Of a DNA stretch of 64,000 nt, positions 37,289-50,000 are shown one piece after another. Under the pieces are notes generated by a model that saw only the letters and a list, made by a program, of their open reading frames with translations, was not told where the DNA came from and searched no databases. The position numbers and the translations under genes were made by a program. The DNA is from Nocardia fluminea (GTDB lineage Bacteria > Actinomycetota > Actinomycetes > Mycobacteriales > Mycobacteriaceae): NCBI RefSeq assembly GCF_002846365.1, contig NZ_PJMW01000002.1, positions 744,001 to 808,000 on the forward strand, given 5' to 3'. Within the stretch, counting starts at the first letter, position 1. Each line of letters begins with the position of its first letter.

Positions 37289-38047
37289 CTAATCCTGCTT
37301 CTCGCCGTACCGCGCGGTCACGGTGCCGGTCTCGTCCCATACGGTCCGGGTGAGCAGCGCGCCGTCGGGGGCGAAAACCGTTTCTTCCTGGGGGTTCCCG
37401 GTGGGGAACCAGGTGCTCCAGCGGCCCACCTCGTGCCGATCGGCGTAATCGCCGGTGTAGCGCGGGGTGCCGTCGAGATACCAGCCGCGTGTCGGCCCGT
37501 CGGGGTAGCCGTCGGTGTAGGCGGCCAGATCGGTGATCGGGCTGCTCGGCGCCGGGCGGCGGAACTGCTGACCGGTGAACGGTTCGGCGCCGTAGTACAT
37601 CCGGCCTTCCTCGTCGTCCCAGCGGAACGCGGGATCGTCGGCGGGCAGCGCATCCGCCGAGATCCCCTTGCGGGTGCGCTCGTCCTCGAATTCGATCAGC
37701 TCGCCCGCCTGGTTCCAGACCGAGTGGGTGAGCAGCGTGCCCTCGATGTCGTAGACGTCCTCGAGGCGACGGGCACCGTCGCGATACCACTCCTGCCAGG
37801 TGCCGACGGGCCGGTTGCGGTAGAACTCGCCGTTGTAGCGCATGGTGCCGTCGGGGTACCAACCCGTCCAGTCGCCCTCGCGATCGCCGTCGTCGTAGCT
37901 CCAGTACTCGCGCCAGGTGCCGTCCGGGCGGGTCTGGGTCACCGCGCCGCTGTAGGGCTCGCCCTGATACGACAATCTGCCGGTCGCCTCGTCGATCGCC
38001 ACATCCGGATCGCTCAGTTCGATCGGATCGTCACTCACCTTCGACAC
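37289..38047 (-). CDS. YwqK-type antitoxin (MORN-like repeats)
   Basis: 252 residues made of repeated W-(Y/F)-xDG blocks (GWYPDGTMRYNGEFY, EWYRDGARRLEDVY, GWYLDGTPRYTGDY), each a beta-hairpin of the YwqK/toxin-antitoxin family. In Bacillus subtilis ywqK is the antitoxin next to ywqJ, an LXG toxin with a deaminase domain. Here it starts 14 bp after the giant toxin gene, which carries two YwqJ-type deaminase modules, so immunity to one of them is the natural reading. Confidence 0.75.
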   Translation of the reverse strand: MSKVSDDPIELSDPDVAIDEATGRLSYQGEPYSGAVTQTRPDGTWREYWSYDDGDREGDWTGWYPDGTMRYNGEFYRNRPVGTWQEWYRDGARRLEDVYDIEGTLLTHSVWNQAGELIEFEDERTRKGISADALPADDPAFRWDDEEGRMYYGAEPFTGQQFRRPAPSSPITDLAAYTDGYPDGPTRGWYLDGTPRYTGDYADRHEVGRWSTWFPTGNPQEETVFAPDGALLTRTVWDETGTVTARYGEKQD

Positions 38048-38060
38048 CTCTCCGATCGCA

Positions 38061-41000
38061 TCAGACTCGGTCGCTGAAGATTGTCATCCGGCCCGCCGGA
38101 TCGGCCACCACGTTACGGATCAGCAGCCCGAGATCCACTTCCGGCGGGAGCGAACGGTAGATCAGCTCACCCATCGGCCTGCCGTCGACCGCGACCGTGA
38201 ACCGCGTCATCCGCTGCCGCGAACGCTCCCAACCCACCTGCGCGGCCCCGGTGAGCTCGATCGGCTGCGCACCCACCTGCACCATCAACCGATCAGCGAG
38301 CCGATAGAAGATCACCGTCACCCCACCGAGATCGGCGTACAGGCCGTCGGCACCGAGCTGCCCCGGCGCCGCGGGCCGCAACGCACCCGACCGCGGATCG
38401 AACTCGGCCGGCACCCCACCGCCGTACGGACGCACGAGCAGCACGATGCGCTCGGTCGGCGGCTGATACTCCGGCCGATAGGGCCTGCGGGCATCCCCCT
38501 GCCCACCGCCAGGCGGCGTCACCGGCGGCGGGTACATCGGCGCACCGCCCTGCGGATTGCCGGCGCCCGGCTGCTGCGAACCGGAGTGGTCGATGGCCGG
38601 ATTCCCGGTTCCCAAGAAGTAGGGCTGACCGTTACCCGGCGGGAACGACTGACCATTGCCCGGCACGTACGGCTGACCACTGCCGGGGTACGGGTCACCG
38701 CTTCCAGGTGCGAACGGCTGACCATTGCCGGGCGAGAACGGCTGACCACCAACCGGCGGGAACGACTGACCACCGCCCGGCCGGAACTGCTCACCATTGC
38801 CGGTCGGCGACGACTGACCACTACCCGGCCGGAACGGCTCACCATTGCCGGGCGCGAATGGCTGATCGCTACCCGGTCTGAATGGCTCACCGTTATCCGG
38901 CGGGAACGACTGACCGTGGCCATTACCGGGCGGGTACGACTGACCATTGCCCGGTGGATACGGCTGTCCGTTACCGGGCGGGAACGGCTCACCGCTCACC
39001 GGCGGGTACCACTGACCGTGGCCATTACCGGGCGGGTACGACTGACCATTGCCCGAGGGGTTCGGCTGATTGTTACCGGGCGGGAACGGCTCACCGCTCA
39101 CCGGCGGGTACGGCAGGCCGGCACCGGGCGGTTGAGTCCCCCACGGGGGCAGCGGCGGCAGGCTGGGAAGTCCACCGGGCGGCATCGGCTGCACCGGCCA
39201 CGACGGCACCGTCGGTTCGTGCGGCGACGGCTCCGGCGGCACGGGGTAGGGCGGCGTCGGCTCCGACGGCAACGGTGGAACAGGCGGCCAGGGAGGTGTC
39301 GAAGGCACCGGTTCTGGCGGCACCGGTGGCTGCGTCGGCACAGGAGGCACCGTCGGCTGCGGCGGCAGAGGCGGCACCGTCGGCTGCGGCGGCACCGTCG
39401 GCTGCGGCGGCACCGGCAGCTGCGGTTGGTCCGGGGACTCCGGAATGTCGGGAGGACACGGCGGATTCGGCCGGTCCGGTGGGGACGGCGGAAACGGCGG
39501 ATTCGGCCGGTCCGGTGGCGAGGGCGGAAGCGGCGGCCGTGGCGGTTCGGATGGTTCCGGCGACAAAGCCAATGGCGGCACCGGCCATTCGACAGCGTCG
39601 AACACCGGAACGTCGAGCTCCACCTCGTACTCGTGCGGCGGATGTGGAATGTGCGACCGCAAGGCCGACCCCGGCAACTCCCGCCGCCCACCGGCCCGAT
39701 CCCCTTCCGGCGACCGTGGCGGCACCCCCGACCCATCCGGATCGAATCCCTTGTCCGGATCCGCATCCGACTCATCGGACCTGCTCGAGTCGACACCCGA
39801 ATCCGGATCCCCGGAAAGACGCCGCACCGATCCGTCACCAGGATCAAGAGCATGCCGCTGCGAGCCACGATCAGGCTCCGACGAACCGTGTGGCTCAGCC
39901 GCCGGCCGGTGGATGCCCCGGTCCGACTGCGCGTCCTTCGGAATACCTGGATCGCCCGGGTCGGTCACGGGGTCGAGAAGCGTCGGTACAGAACGACTCT
40001 CGCCCGCCTCTATGGGGTCCTCCCTGTTGCCACGCGGGTGGCGACGACTCGAGTCAGCTTCGTCCTCTGCAACACGATCAGCACCACGTCGCTGTGAGGA
40101 GCCGTCGCCGGGATCCGACGAGCCGTCTGACTCAACCGCCGGAAGGTGGTCGGGGCGACCCGACTGCATGTCCTTCGGAATACCTGGATCGCCCGGGTCG
40201 GTCACGGGGTCGAGACGCGTCGGTACAGAACGACTCTCGCCCGCTTCTGTGGGGTCCTCCCCTACGGCACGCGGGTGGGGGCTACCCGCGTCAGCTTCGT
40301 CCTCTGCGACACGATCAGCACCACGTCGCTGTGAGGAGCCGTCGCCCGGATCCGACGAGCCGTCTGGCTCAACCGCTGGAAGGTGGGCGGGGCGACCCGA
40401 CTGCGGGCCCTTCGGAACGCCCGGATCACCAGGGCCGGTCACCGGGTCGAGAATTATTGGGGTGGAAGAGCTCTCGTTCAGCGTGTCGGGATGTTGGCCA
40501 TCGACACGTGGGTGGGGCCGGTTCGGGTCGCCGAGTTCTGGGTTCTCGGTGGGTGGCTGATCTCCGGAACGCTCGGCGGACGGGGTTCCGTTGTCGCCGT
40601 TGGTTCCCGGACCGACTGGCAGCTCGGGACGCAGCGGCGTACCGGGCAGGTCGGGACCGGGGGTGGGTAGGTCGTTCGGGTCCGATGCGGGCACGGCTTC
40701 GTCCAGCGCGGGCGTATCGGCGCCACCGATCTCGGGGTCGGTCACGAACGGTTCGTTGAACAGGGCGCGCAACCGGGCGATGTCGGCGGCCTGCCTGCGG
40801 ATCTCGTCGCGGATCTGCTCGTGTACCGCGGCGAGTTTCTCCAGCGTCAGGCGTTCGTGCTTGTCGATGCGGCCGTCGCGGAACCACTCGTAGACCTTCG
40901 CGACCTTCTCGTCGTCGGCGTCGGTGAGGTCGGCGCCGAGCAGCCGGGCGTGATCGCGGCTCGGGCCGGGTGCAGTGTCCTCGGGCGCGGCAGGGCGGGG

Positions 41001-44000
41001 CGAGCGGGCATCGAGATCGTCGGCGCCCACTTCGCGAAGGAAGTCGAGGGCGTCGCGTGGGTGGACCGGCGGGTCGTCGCCGATCGCGCGCGGGTCGGCG
41101 GCCGGGTTGTAGACCAGATCGTCGGCGTAGGGGTCGATCTTCGCCAGTGCCCGCACGTAATCGGCGAGCGGACCGGTGAGATCGTCCAGATCGCCGCGGG
41201 CGGCCCGGTTGGACAGCGCCTCGGCCAGCGCGGCGGCATTCAGCGCCAGCCCGTCCCGGGGCAATCCGAGATGCGGGGCGAGCGCGGCATCGACGGCCGC
41301 CGGGTCGAGCGCGCGCAGCAGTTTCGCGTACCCGGTGAGGTCCCCGGCCCGCTGACTGTGCAGTTCGACCCTGGTCGCGGGATCGGCGAGGCGGTCGGCG
41401 ACCAGTTCGGGGCTGAGGTCGCCCGGGTCGACACCGAGCCGCAGCGCCAGCGCGCTCCGCGCGTTGTGCAGCGCGTTGAAATTGTCGACCGCGTCGACGC
41501 TGAGCGCGTAGTCGACCAAACCCTCGAGCTGCCTGGCCCGCACCTGATTCGCCCGGTCGAGTTCGCCGAGCAGCTCGTTCAACCGCTCGGGCGACAGGTT
41601 CGACGGGTCATCGATGCCGAGCCGTCCCGCCACCTCGGTAACCTCGCCGCGTACCTGCGCCAGGGAACGCGGCTCCGGGACAGCCTGATTCACCGCATCC
41701 GCGACAGCGGGCAGGTTCGTCTCCGCCACGGTGTGCCGGGCGGGCACCTCGACCATCCGCCACGGGCCGGTGCCGTCGCGAACCATGGTCGCGTCGACGG
41801 TGCGACCGTCCAGCTCCCCACGCAGGTGACGTACCTGCGGCGCATCGACTTCCCTGACACGCACGCGCCCTTGGTCGTCGACCCCGACGATCCTGACCTG
41901 GATGTCGATCTCACCGCGGTTGAGCCGGGCGACGAAGTCCGTGTCGGCCCCGGCGAGCGCGCGCGCCAGGGCGGCTTCGTGTCCGGAGCCGGTGTCGACG
42001 ATCGCGATCGTGCCGTTCTCCGGATCGAGGACGAGTCGATCCCCGGTATCACTGGCACCGAATTCCGCTGTCCTGCGGGCGAATTCGTCGAGTACGCCGA
42101 TGTTGCTGTCGAGCTGGTCCCGGAGCTTCGCGATCCCGGCGTCGAGATTCTGGACCAGCGCGGCGAGATCGGCGCCCGCGAGATGCGCCCAGGTGGATCG
42201 CTCGTCACGCAGCCCCGCGCGGCGCAGGGCGTCGTCGAAGATCTTGCGCGCGTCCTCGGCGTGGATGGTCTGCGAGCCACCGTCGTCGCTCAGATCGGGC
42301 CAGAGGTCGACCCATTCGCCGCCGTTGTTCACCCCGCGCCAGTTCAGCATGTCGAAGCTGAACTTCTCGCCCCTCGCCGCGACGACTTCCTTGAGGTAGG
42401 CGCCCAGCGGGTCCTTGCTGAAGAAGTTGGCGGGCCGGAACGGGATGTCGGCGTGCTCGGCGTTGAACAACCGCGCCGCGGCCTCCAGCGCCTGGATCAC
42501 ACCGTCGCGGCGCAGCAGCCGGTACTTCGCCTCGGCGAGCGCGTCGCGCAGACCCTGTTCGCTGAAATCGGTGATCCGCACACCGAGTTCACCGGCGAGC
42601 GCGTCGAGGACGGTGGCGTCGGCGATGCGCTGGTTGACCGCGTCGACCACGTCCCGCAACCACGGCGGCAGTGGTTCGGCCGGTTCCGGAGACCGCTCGG
42701 GTTCGGCGGGGAGCTGTTGGCGCTCAGCGGTTTCCGGCAGTTCCGCGGCTTCCCGAGCCGCGAGTTCCGCGGGCGTCAGGCTCTCCGGTTCGAGCAGATG
42801 CTCCAGCCCGGCATCGCGCAATTCCTGTTCGATCTGACGACGCAGCTCCGGATCGGCATCGGTGATCCACGGCTTGTACTCACTGCCGTCGAGATTGCGC
42901 AGCGGCAGGAACTCCCCCGCCTGATTCGCGATCCGCGAGGACAGGTGCCGCAGGATCGGCACCAGCTCGCGCTTGCGCCACATCTCGATGCCCTCTTTGA
43001 GGATGCGCACCGGGTTGAACTTGATCTGGAGCTGGTCGTACTCGCCACCGGGTTGGCCAGGCGTCGAGTCCTTCGTGCTGGTCAGCGGCAGCCCGGCACC
43101 GTGCCCGAGCACCGACTGACCCGCACCGTCGAGACTCGAACCGGAGGGATACTTCGGGTTCTCACCGAGGAAGGGCCGGTTGGCGACTCGGTCCCAGAAC
43201 CTGCGCAGCCAGTTCTTCTTCGGTGCTTCCCGTACCGTCTCTGCGGCCGGGGCCCTCGGGGCCGGTTCGGGCCGCGCCACGGGTTCCAGATGCCAGGCGT
43301 CCGGCCCGTCCTCGATCCGTCGCACCACGGTCTGATCGCCGTCGACGTCGACGGACAGCATCCGGTCATCGAGTTCGGTGCGTGCCAGGCGGTCCAGGTG
43401 CGCGAGGTCGGCCGCATCGCGAGCCACCGAGGCACGCAACCGGATGATGTCGTCGGCGGCCCGGACCAGACCCGGATCGGCGGGCAGCCCCAGCCGGGCG
43501 CCCCACCGCCGCGCGACGGTCTCGCGCACCGCCCGCTGCCGCGGATCGGTGGCGGCCTCGGCGTGCCGCACCGCCGAAGCGAACGCCTCGACCGCGCCGG
43601 CCCGCAGCAACTGCCGGTACCGCGCCGCGTCGAGCGAACCCGGATCGGTCAGGTCGACACCGAACCTGGCGGCCAGCCGGTCGAGGGCCTGCTGGGCGGG
43701 CTCCATCCGCGGGGCGCCCGGCTGCGTGCCGTCGTCGGGCGAGAGCACCGCGGACGGACGCAGCGGCTGTGCTTGCGGGTCGGGTTCCGGCTCTGCGCCC
43801 AGACCGGGGCGCGAGGCGTCGTCAAGCCCGGCCCGACGCAGGTCGTCGGCGATCTCCGCGCGCGCCTCGGGGTCACCTTCGACCCGCCAGTGCTCCAGCC
43901 CGTCCTGGAGCTGGTCGAGATCGAGCGGACCGTAGTCGTCGGGGTACCGCATCGGCGCGCCGAGTGCGGCGTCGGGATCCAGTGCGCTGTCGAGGAATCC

Positions 44001-47000
44001 GCGCGCGCGGGCCATGTCGGCGACCTCGGCGAGCGCCCCGAGCGGATCACGCTGGCCGGTGAGCGCGTCACCGAGGCCGAGGGCTTCGGCGAGCCTGCGC
44101 ACCGTTTCGGTCTGCTCCGGGGTCAGCGGCGGCGCGTCGGCGTGGGTCGACGGGGGTAGATCAGCGAGGTCCTGGAGGTATCGGCGCACGTCGTCGATGA
44201 GGTCGCTGCGCTGCTGGGCGCGGGTCGGCGCGTCGGCGGGCGCGTCGCCGTCCGGCTGAGCTAGGTCGGTGTTGCCGGGCACGGCCAGGTCAGCGGGCGG
44301 CTTCGGCAGGCCGAAGTCCAGCGACGACGAATACTTCGACGGCTCTTCGGGTTCCGGGCTGAGCGCGGTCGGCGGATGCGCAGGCGGCTTCGAGGGCGGC
44401 CCACCGGGCGCGGGACTGGGAGCGGGCGGATCACCGGATTCGTCGTCACCACGCGATCCGTTGTCGTCATCACGCGATCCGTTGTCGCCGTCGAGCGATC
44501 CCTCGATGCCGGTCGGCCGTGAGTTCGCCGACTTGTCACCGTTTGCCCCGGATTCAAGGGCGGGCGGGCGAGACGTGACCGCTTCCTCGCTGGGCATACC
44601 GCGGTCGGCGTTCTCCGACGGCGTGCGGTTCGAGTCGACGGACGAGGTGCCGGTGTCGCCGTCGGCTTCCGTACCCGCGGGCAGACCAGGTCGAACAGGC
44701 GCACCCGATCCAGCGGCAGGCAGGCCGGGAGCTGGCGTCGGTGTCCCGTTCGGATCCGACCCGGGCACCCTCTCCGAGGGTCCACCGTCGAGTGCGGGCC
44801 TGTCCGCCCCGCCGATCTCGGGGTCGGTGACGAACGGCTCGTTCAGCAGCTCGCGCAGCCTGGCGATATCGGCGGCCCGCTGCCGGATCTCGTTGCGGAT
44901 CTCCTCGTGGACCTGGGCGAGCTGTTCGAGGGTGAGGCGCTCGTGTTTGTCGATGCGGCCGTCGCGGAACCACTCGTAGACCTGGGCCACCCGTTGGTCG
45001 TCGGCGTCGGTCAGGTCGACGCCGAGCAAGCGGGCGTGATCGCGGCTCGGCCCGGGGACGGCATCCTCGGGTGCGGCGGGCAGCGGCGACCGGTTGCCGA
45101 GATCGTCAGCCCCCACTTCGCGCAGGAAATCGAGGGCGTCGCGCACGTGCACCGGCGGGTCGTCACCGATGGCGCGCGGGTCGGTGTCCGGGTCGTAGAC
45201 CAGGTCGTCCGCGTACGGATCGATTTTCGCCAGCGCCCGCACGTAGTCGGCGAGCGGACCGGCCAGATCATCGATCGCACCGCGCGCGGCCCGGTTGGAC
45301 AGCGCCTCGGCCAGCGCCGCCGCGTCGAGCGGCAGCGCACCGCGCGGCAAGCCGAGGTGCGGCGCGAGCGCGTCGCGGGCGGCGTCGACGGCCGCCGGGT
45401 CGAGCCCGCGCAGGAGCTTCGCGTAGTCGGTGAGGTTCGCCGAGCGCTGCCGATGCAGTTCCACCCGTGTCGTGGAATCGGCGAGCCCACGGGCGATCAC
45501 CTCCGGGCTCAGCGCCTCCGGGGTGAGGCCGAAACGCAGAGCCAGCGCACTGCGCGCATTGTGCAGCGCGTTGAAGTTGTCGATCGCGTCGGCGCTGCGC
45601 GCGTAGTCGACCAGCCCCTCGACCTGCCTGGCCCGCACCTGATTGGCGCGTTCCTGCTCGGCGAGCAGCGTGTCGAGCTGTTCGCCCGACAGGTTCGACG
45701 GGTCGTCGATGCCGAGCCGCTGCGCCACTTCGGCGATGTCGGCCCTTAGCTCGGCCAGCGAACGCGGTTCCGGCACAGACTGATTCGTGTCGTCCACCAC
45801 AGCGGGCAGACCAGGCTCGGCACCAGTGGCGGGCCGCTCGATCAGTCGCCACGGCTGCGTCCCGTCACGCACCATGGTCGCGTCGACCGTGTGCCCGTCC
45901 ACCTCGGTGCGCAGATGCCGCACCTCGGGCGCGTCGGTTTCGAGGATGTGCACTCGGCCGTCTCCATCGATCCCGACCACCCGGATCTCGATGTCGACCT
46001 CGCCACGGTTGAGCCGGTCGATGAAGTCGGCGTCGGCGTCGGCGAGCGCACGGGCCAGCGCGGTTTCGTGCCCGGCGCCGGTGTCGACGATCGCGATCTT
46101 GCCGTTCTCGGTGTCGACCACGAGCCGGTCGCCGCTGTCGCTGTCGCCGAAATCGGCTACCCGCCGGGTGAATTCACCGAGCACTTCGACATTGCCGTCC
46201 AGCTGCGCGCGCAGCCTCGCGACCTCGGCGTCGAGATTGTTGAGCAACGCCTCCAAGTCCGCCCCGGCCAGGTGTGCCCAGGTGGACCGCTCGTCCCGCA
46301 GCCCGGCGCGGCGCAGCGCGTCGTCGAAGATCTTGCGAGCGTCCTCGGCGTGGACGGTCGGATCGCCACCGTCGTCGCTGAGATCGCCCCAGATGTTGAC
46401 CCATTCGCCGCCGTTGTTCACCCCGCGCCAGTTCAGCATCCGCAAGCCGAACTCGTCGCCCCTGGCCGCGACGACTTCCTTGAGATAAGCGCCGAGTGGG
46501 TCCTTGCTGTGGAAGTTGGCGGGCCGGAACGGGATGTTCGCGTGCTCGGCGTTGAAGAACCGCGCGGCCGCTTCCAGCGCCTGGATCACACCGTCGCGGC
46601 GCAGCAAACGGTATTCGGCCTCGGCGACGGCCTTGCGCAGCCCGTCTTCGCTGAAATCGGTGAGCTGGACCCCGAGTTCGCGGGCCAGCGCTTCGAGCAC
46701 GGTCGCGTCGGCGATGCGCCCGTTGACCGCGTCGACCACCTCCCGCAACCACGGCGGCAGCGGTTCGGCGACGGCCGGAACTTCCTCGCACCTGATCGAA
46801 ATATGCACTGGCTCATCGGAATCGGAGATTTCCTTCGGCTGTGCGGCGGCCAGCTCCGCGGGCGTCAGGCTCTCCGGTTCGAGCAGATGCTCCAGCCCCG
46901 CGTCACGCAGGTCCTGTTCGATCTGACGTCGCAGCTCCGGATCGGCATCGGAGATCCACGGCTTGTACTCACTGCCGTCGAGATTGCGCAGCGGCAGGAA

Positions 47001-50000
47001 CTCCCCCGCCTGATCGGCGATCCGCGAGGACAGATGCTTGAGAATCGGCACCAGTTCACGGTTCTGCCACATGAGCACACCCTCTTTGAGGATGCGCGCC
47101 GGATTGAACTTGATCTGGAGCTGGTCGTACTCACCGCCGGGCGCGTTCGGCGTCGAGTCCTTCGTGGTGGTCAGCGGCAGCCCGGCACCATGCCCGAGCA
47201 CCGACTGACCGGCACCGTCGATGCTCGAACCGGACGGGTACTTCGGATTGTCGCCGTAGTAACCACGATTGACGAGCCGGTCCCAGAGCTTGCGCAGCCA
47301 GTTCTTCTTCGGCGGCACCGCCACCGCCTTGTCCGCGGCCGGCGTGAACGGCGTCGGTTCGATGCGCGCGAGCGGTTCGAGATGCCAGGCGTCGGGTCCG
47401 TCGGCGACCAGCCGAACCAGGATCTTCTCGCCGTCCACATCGAGCGAGAGCACGCGTTCGTCGAGCTCGGTACGCACCATCTGATACAGGTGCGCCATCT
47501 CACCGGCGTCGCGCGTCACCCCCGCGCGCAACCGGTTGATGTCGTCGGCGGCGCGGGCGAGACCGGGGTGGGCGGGCAGTCCCAGCCGGGCGGCCCAGCG
47601 CCGAGCGACGGCCTCGCGCAACGCCCGCTGCTGTGGATCGGTGGCGGCCTCGGCATGCCGGACCGCGGCGGCGAACGCCTCCACCGCACCCGCCCGCAGC
47701 AACTGCCGATACCGCGCGGCATCGAGCGAACCCGCGTCGGTGAGATCCACACCGAAGCGAGCGGCCAGACGATCCATCGCCTGCTGCGCGGGCTCGATCC
47801 TCGGCCCGCCCGGCTGGCGCGTCCCGTCTTCCGGCGGCAGTATCGAGGACGGGTGCAGCGGCGTGGCCTGCGGGTCCGGCTCCGGTTCGGTGCCGAGAGC
47901 GTGTCGTGCGTCGTCCAGTCCGGCCAGCCGCAGCTCCTCGGCCATCTCGGCACGCACCTGCGGATCGCCCTCGACCCGCCAGTGGTCGAGCCCGTCGGCC
48001 AACTCGTCGACGTCGAGCGGTTCGTAGTCGTCCGGATACCGCATGGGCTTGCCGAGCTCGGCGTCGGGATCCAGCGCGCTGTCGAGGAATCCGCGCGCCC
48101 GCGCCATATCGGCGATCTCGGCCAGCGCCCCGAGCGGATCACGCTGACCGGTGAGCGCGTCACCGAGGCCGAGGGCTTCGGCGAGTACGCGGATCTGCTG
48201 GGCCTGCTCGGGGGTGAGCGGTGGGGCGTCGGCGGTCACCGAGGGCGGGAGATCGCTCAGTTCCCGCAAGAACTGGTGGACGTCGTTGAGGACGTCCCTG
48301 CGTTGGTACGCGCGTTCGGCTCCGTCCCCGGCATCGGTGACCGAGTGATCCTGCGCGGCGTCGCCCGGCACCGCCAGTTCGGCCGGTTCTCTGGGCAGCC
48401 CGAAGTCCAGTGGCGACGAACTCTTCGCCGGCTCTTCGGGTTCCGGGCTCGGCGCGGTCGGCGGACGCGACGGCGGCTTGGACGGCGGGCCACCGGGGGA
48501 CGTCTGCGCCGCGGGCGGCTCACCTGAGTCGTCGTCATCGTCACGAGAGCCGTCATCATCACGAGAGCCGTCGTCAACACGCGCACCGTCGTCATCGCGC
48601 GCACCGTCGTCAACACGCGCGCCGTCGTCATCGCGTGAACCGTCCTCGTCGCGCGCACCGTCGTCGTCCGAACCGTTGTCAGCAAGCACACCTGCGTCCT
48701 CGGCCGAATTACCCTCGGCACGCGACCCGTTGACGCTCTCGCCCGTCGACGCGTCCCCACTGTCCTGCGTCGAGGCCGAACCCTGCCGTTCGACCGCGGC
48801 GGCGAACCTGGCGGCCATTTCCGCACGGGCGGCGTCGAATTCCTGCTGCGCCCGCAGGTACGACTCGAGGGCCTGCTCGTCGGCCAGCGCTTCGGCGTCG
48901 AGCTCCTCCGGTCGTATCCGCGCGGCCTCGGCGAGTTCCGCGCGCAGCGCGTCGAACTGCTGCTGCGCGGCGAGATAGGACTCCAGTGCGGCCAGATCCG
49001 CCGCGCGCACCGCGAAATCCGTCGCGGAGTCGTCACCGCTCCGCGCGGCAATTTCCGCGTCCCTGGCAGCCAGTTCCTCGAACCTGGCGGCGATCGCCGC
49101 CTGCGCGGCATCGAAATCCCGCTGGGCGCGCAGATACGACTCCAACGCGGCCAGATCCGCGTCGGCGGCGTCGAGATCACGCAGCGTGTCGTCCAGTGCG
49201 GAATCGGCTCGGTCGGCGCGGCGCTCGTCGGCCTGGTCGTGCAGCTTGTTCTGGCGTTCGACGGCGTCGTCGATCATCGCCGGCGGATCGACCGGCTCGC
49301 CCGGGCCGACCAGATCGTCCAGCGTGGGAATCGGTTCGGCCAGTTCGCCGGCGACCTCGTCCAGCTTGCGCATGGCCTGGTCGAGCTTCGCGTCCGCCCG
49401 ATCGTCGAGATCGCGACCGCGTTCGGACGGAACCTCGGATTCGGGCCTGCTCGAATCCGGTTGCGGGCCGATCGGTCGCGAATCACCACCAGGCTCGCCA
49501 CTGTCCGGCCCAGCGGGCAACCCACGCCGCCCCTCGGGCAACGCGCCCGGCCGCGCCCCTGGGTGCTCCCTGGCCGGAGCGCCCTCGGCTGACGGCAGGT
49601 CGGCCACCGGTCGGTAGAACTCGTCGGTGAGCGCCTTCAACTTCTCGAGTTGCTCGGTCCTGAGGCGGATCTCCTCGCGGATGGCCGCGATCTCGGCGGC
49701 CAGCGCCTCCGGGCTCAGGCCCTCGTGCTTCTCGATCTTGCCGTCGCGGTAGGCCTCGTAGATCTCGACGAACTTCGCGCCGTCGGCGGTGAACACATCC
49801 ACCCCGACCAAGCGCGCCCAGTCCCGATTCGGCTGTGGCCGTGCGTCATTCGGCCCGACCGGCTCCTCCGCGCCATAGGAGCGAGCGACGTTGCCTGCGA
49901 CCTGGGCGGCGAAGTCGACCGGATTCGCACCGGGCTGCGCGGCGTCGACCACATCACGCAGGCCGTGGATCGCGTCGCGGTCGTAGATGTGCGGGTCGCC

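Noticed and set aside
38600..39120. Second CRISPR-like or intergenic repeat array
   Set aside because: It is in frame and encodes Gly/Pro-rich repeats; unit lengths vary, and no spacer pattern exists.
48531..48672. CRISPR-like array of 18-bp repeats
   Set aside because: There are no unique spacers; units are contiguous, in frame and code for an Asp-rich linker in the giant protein.
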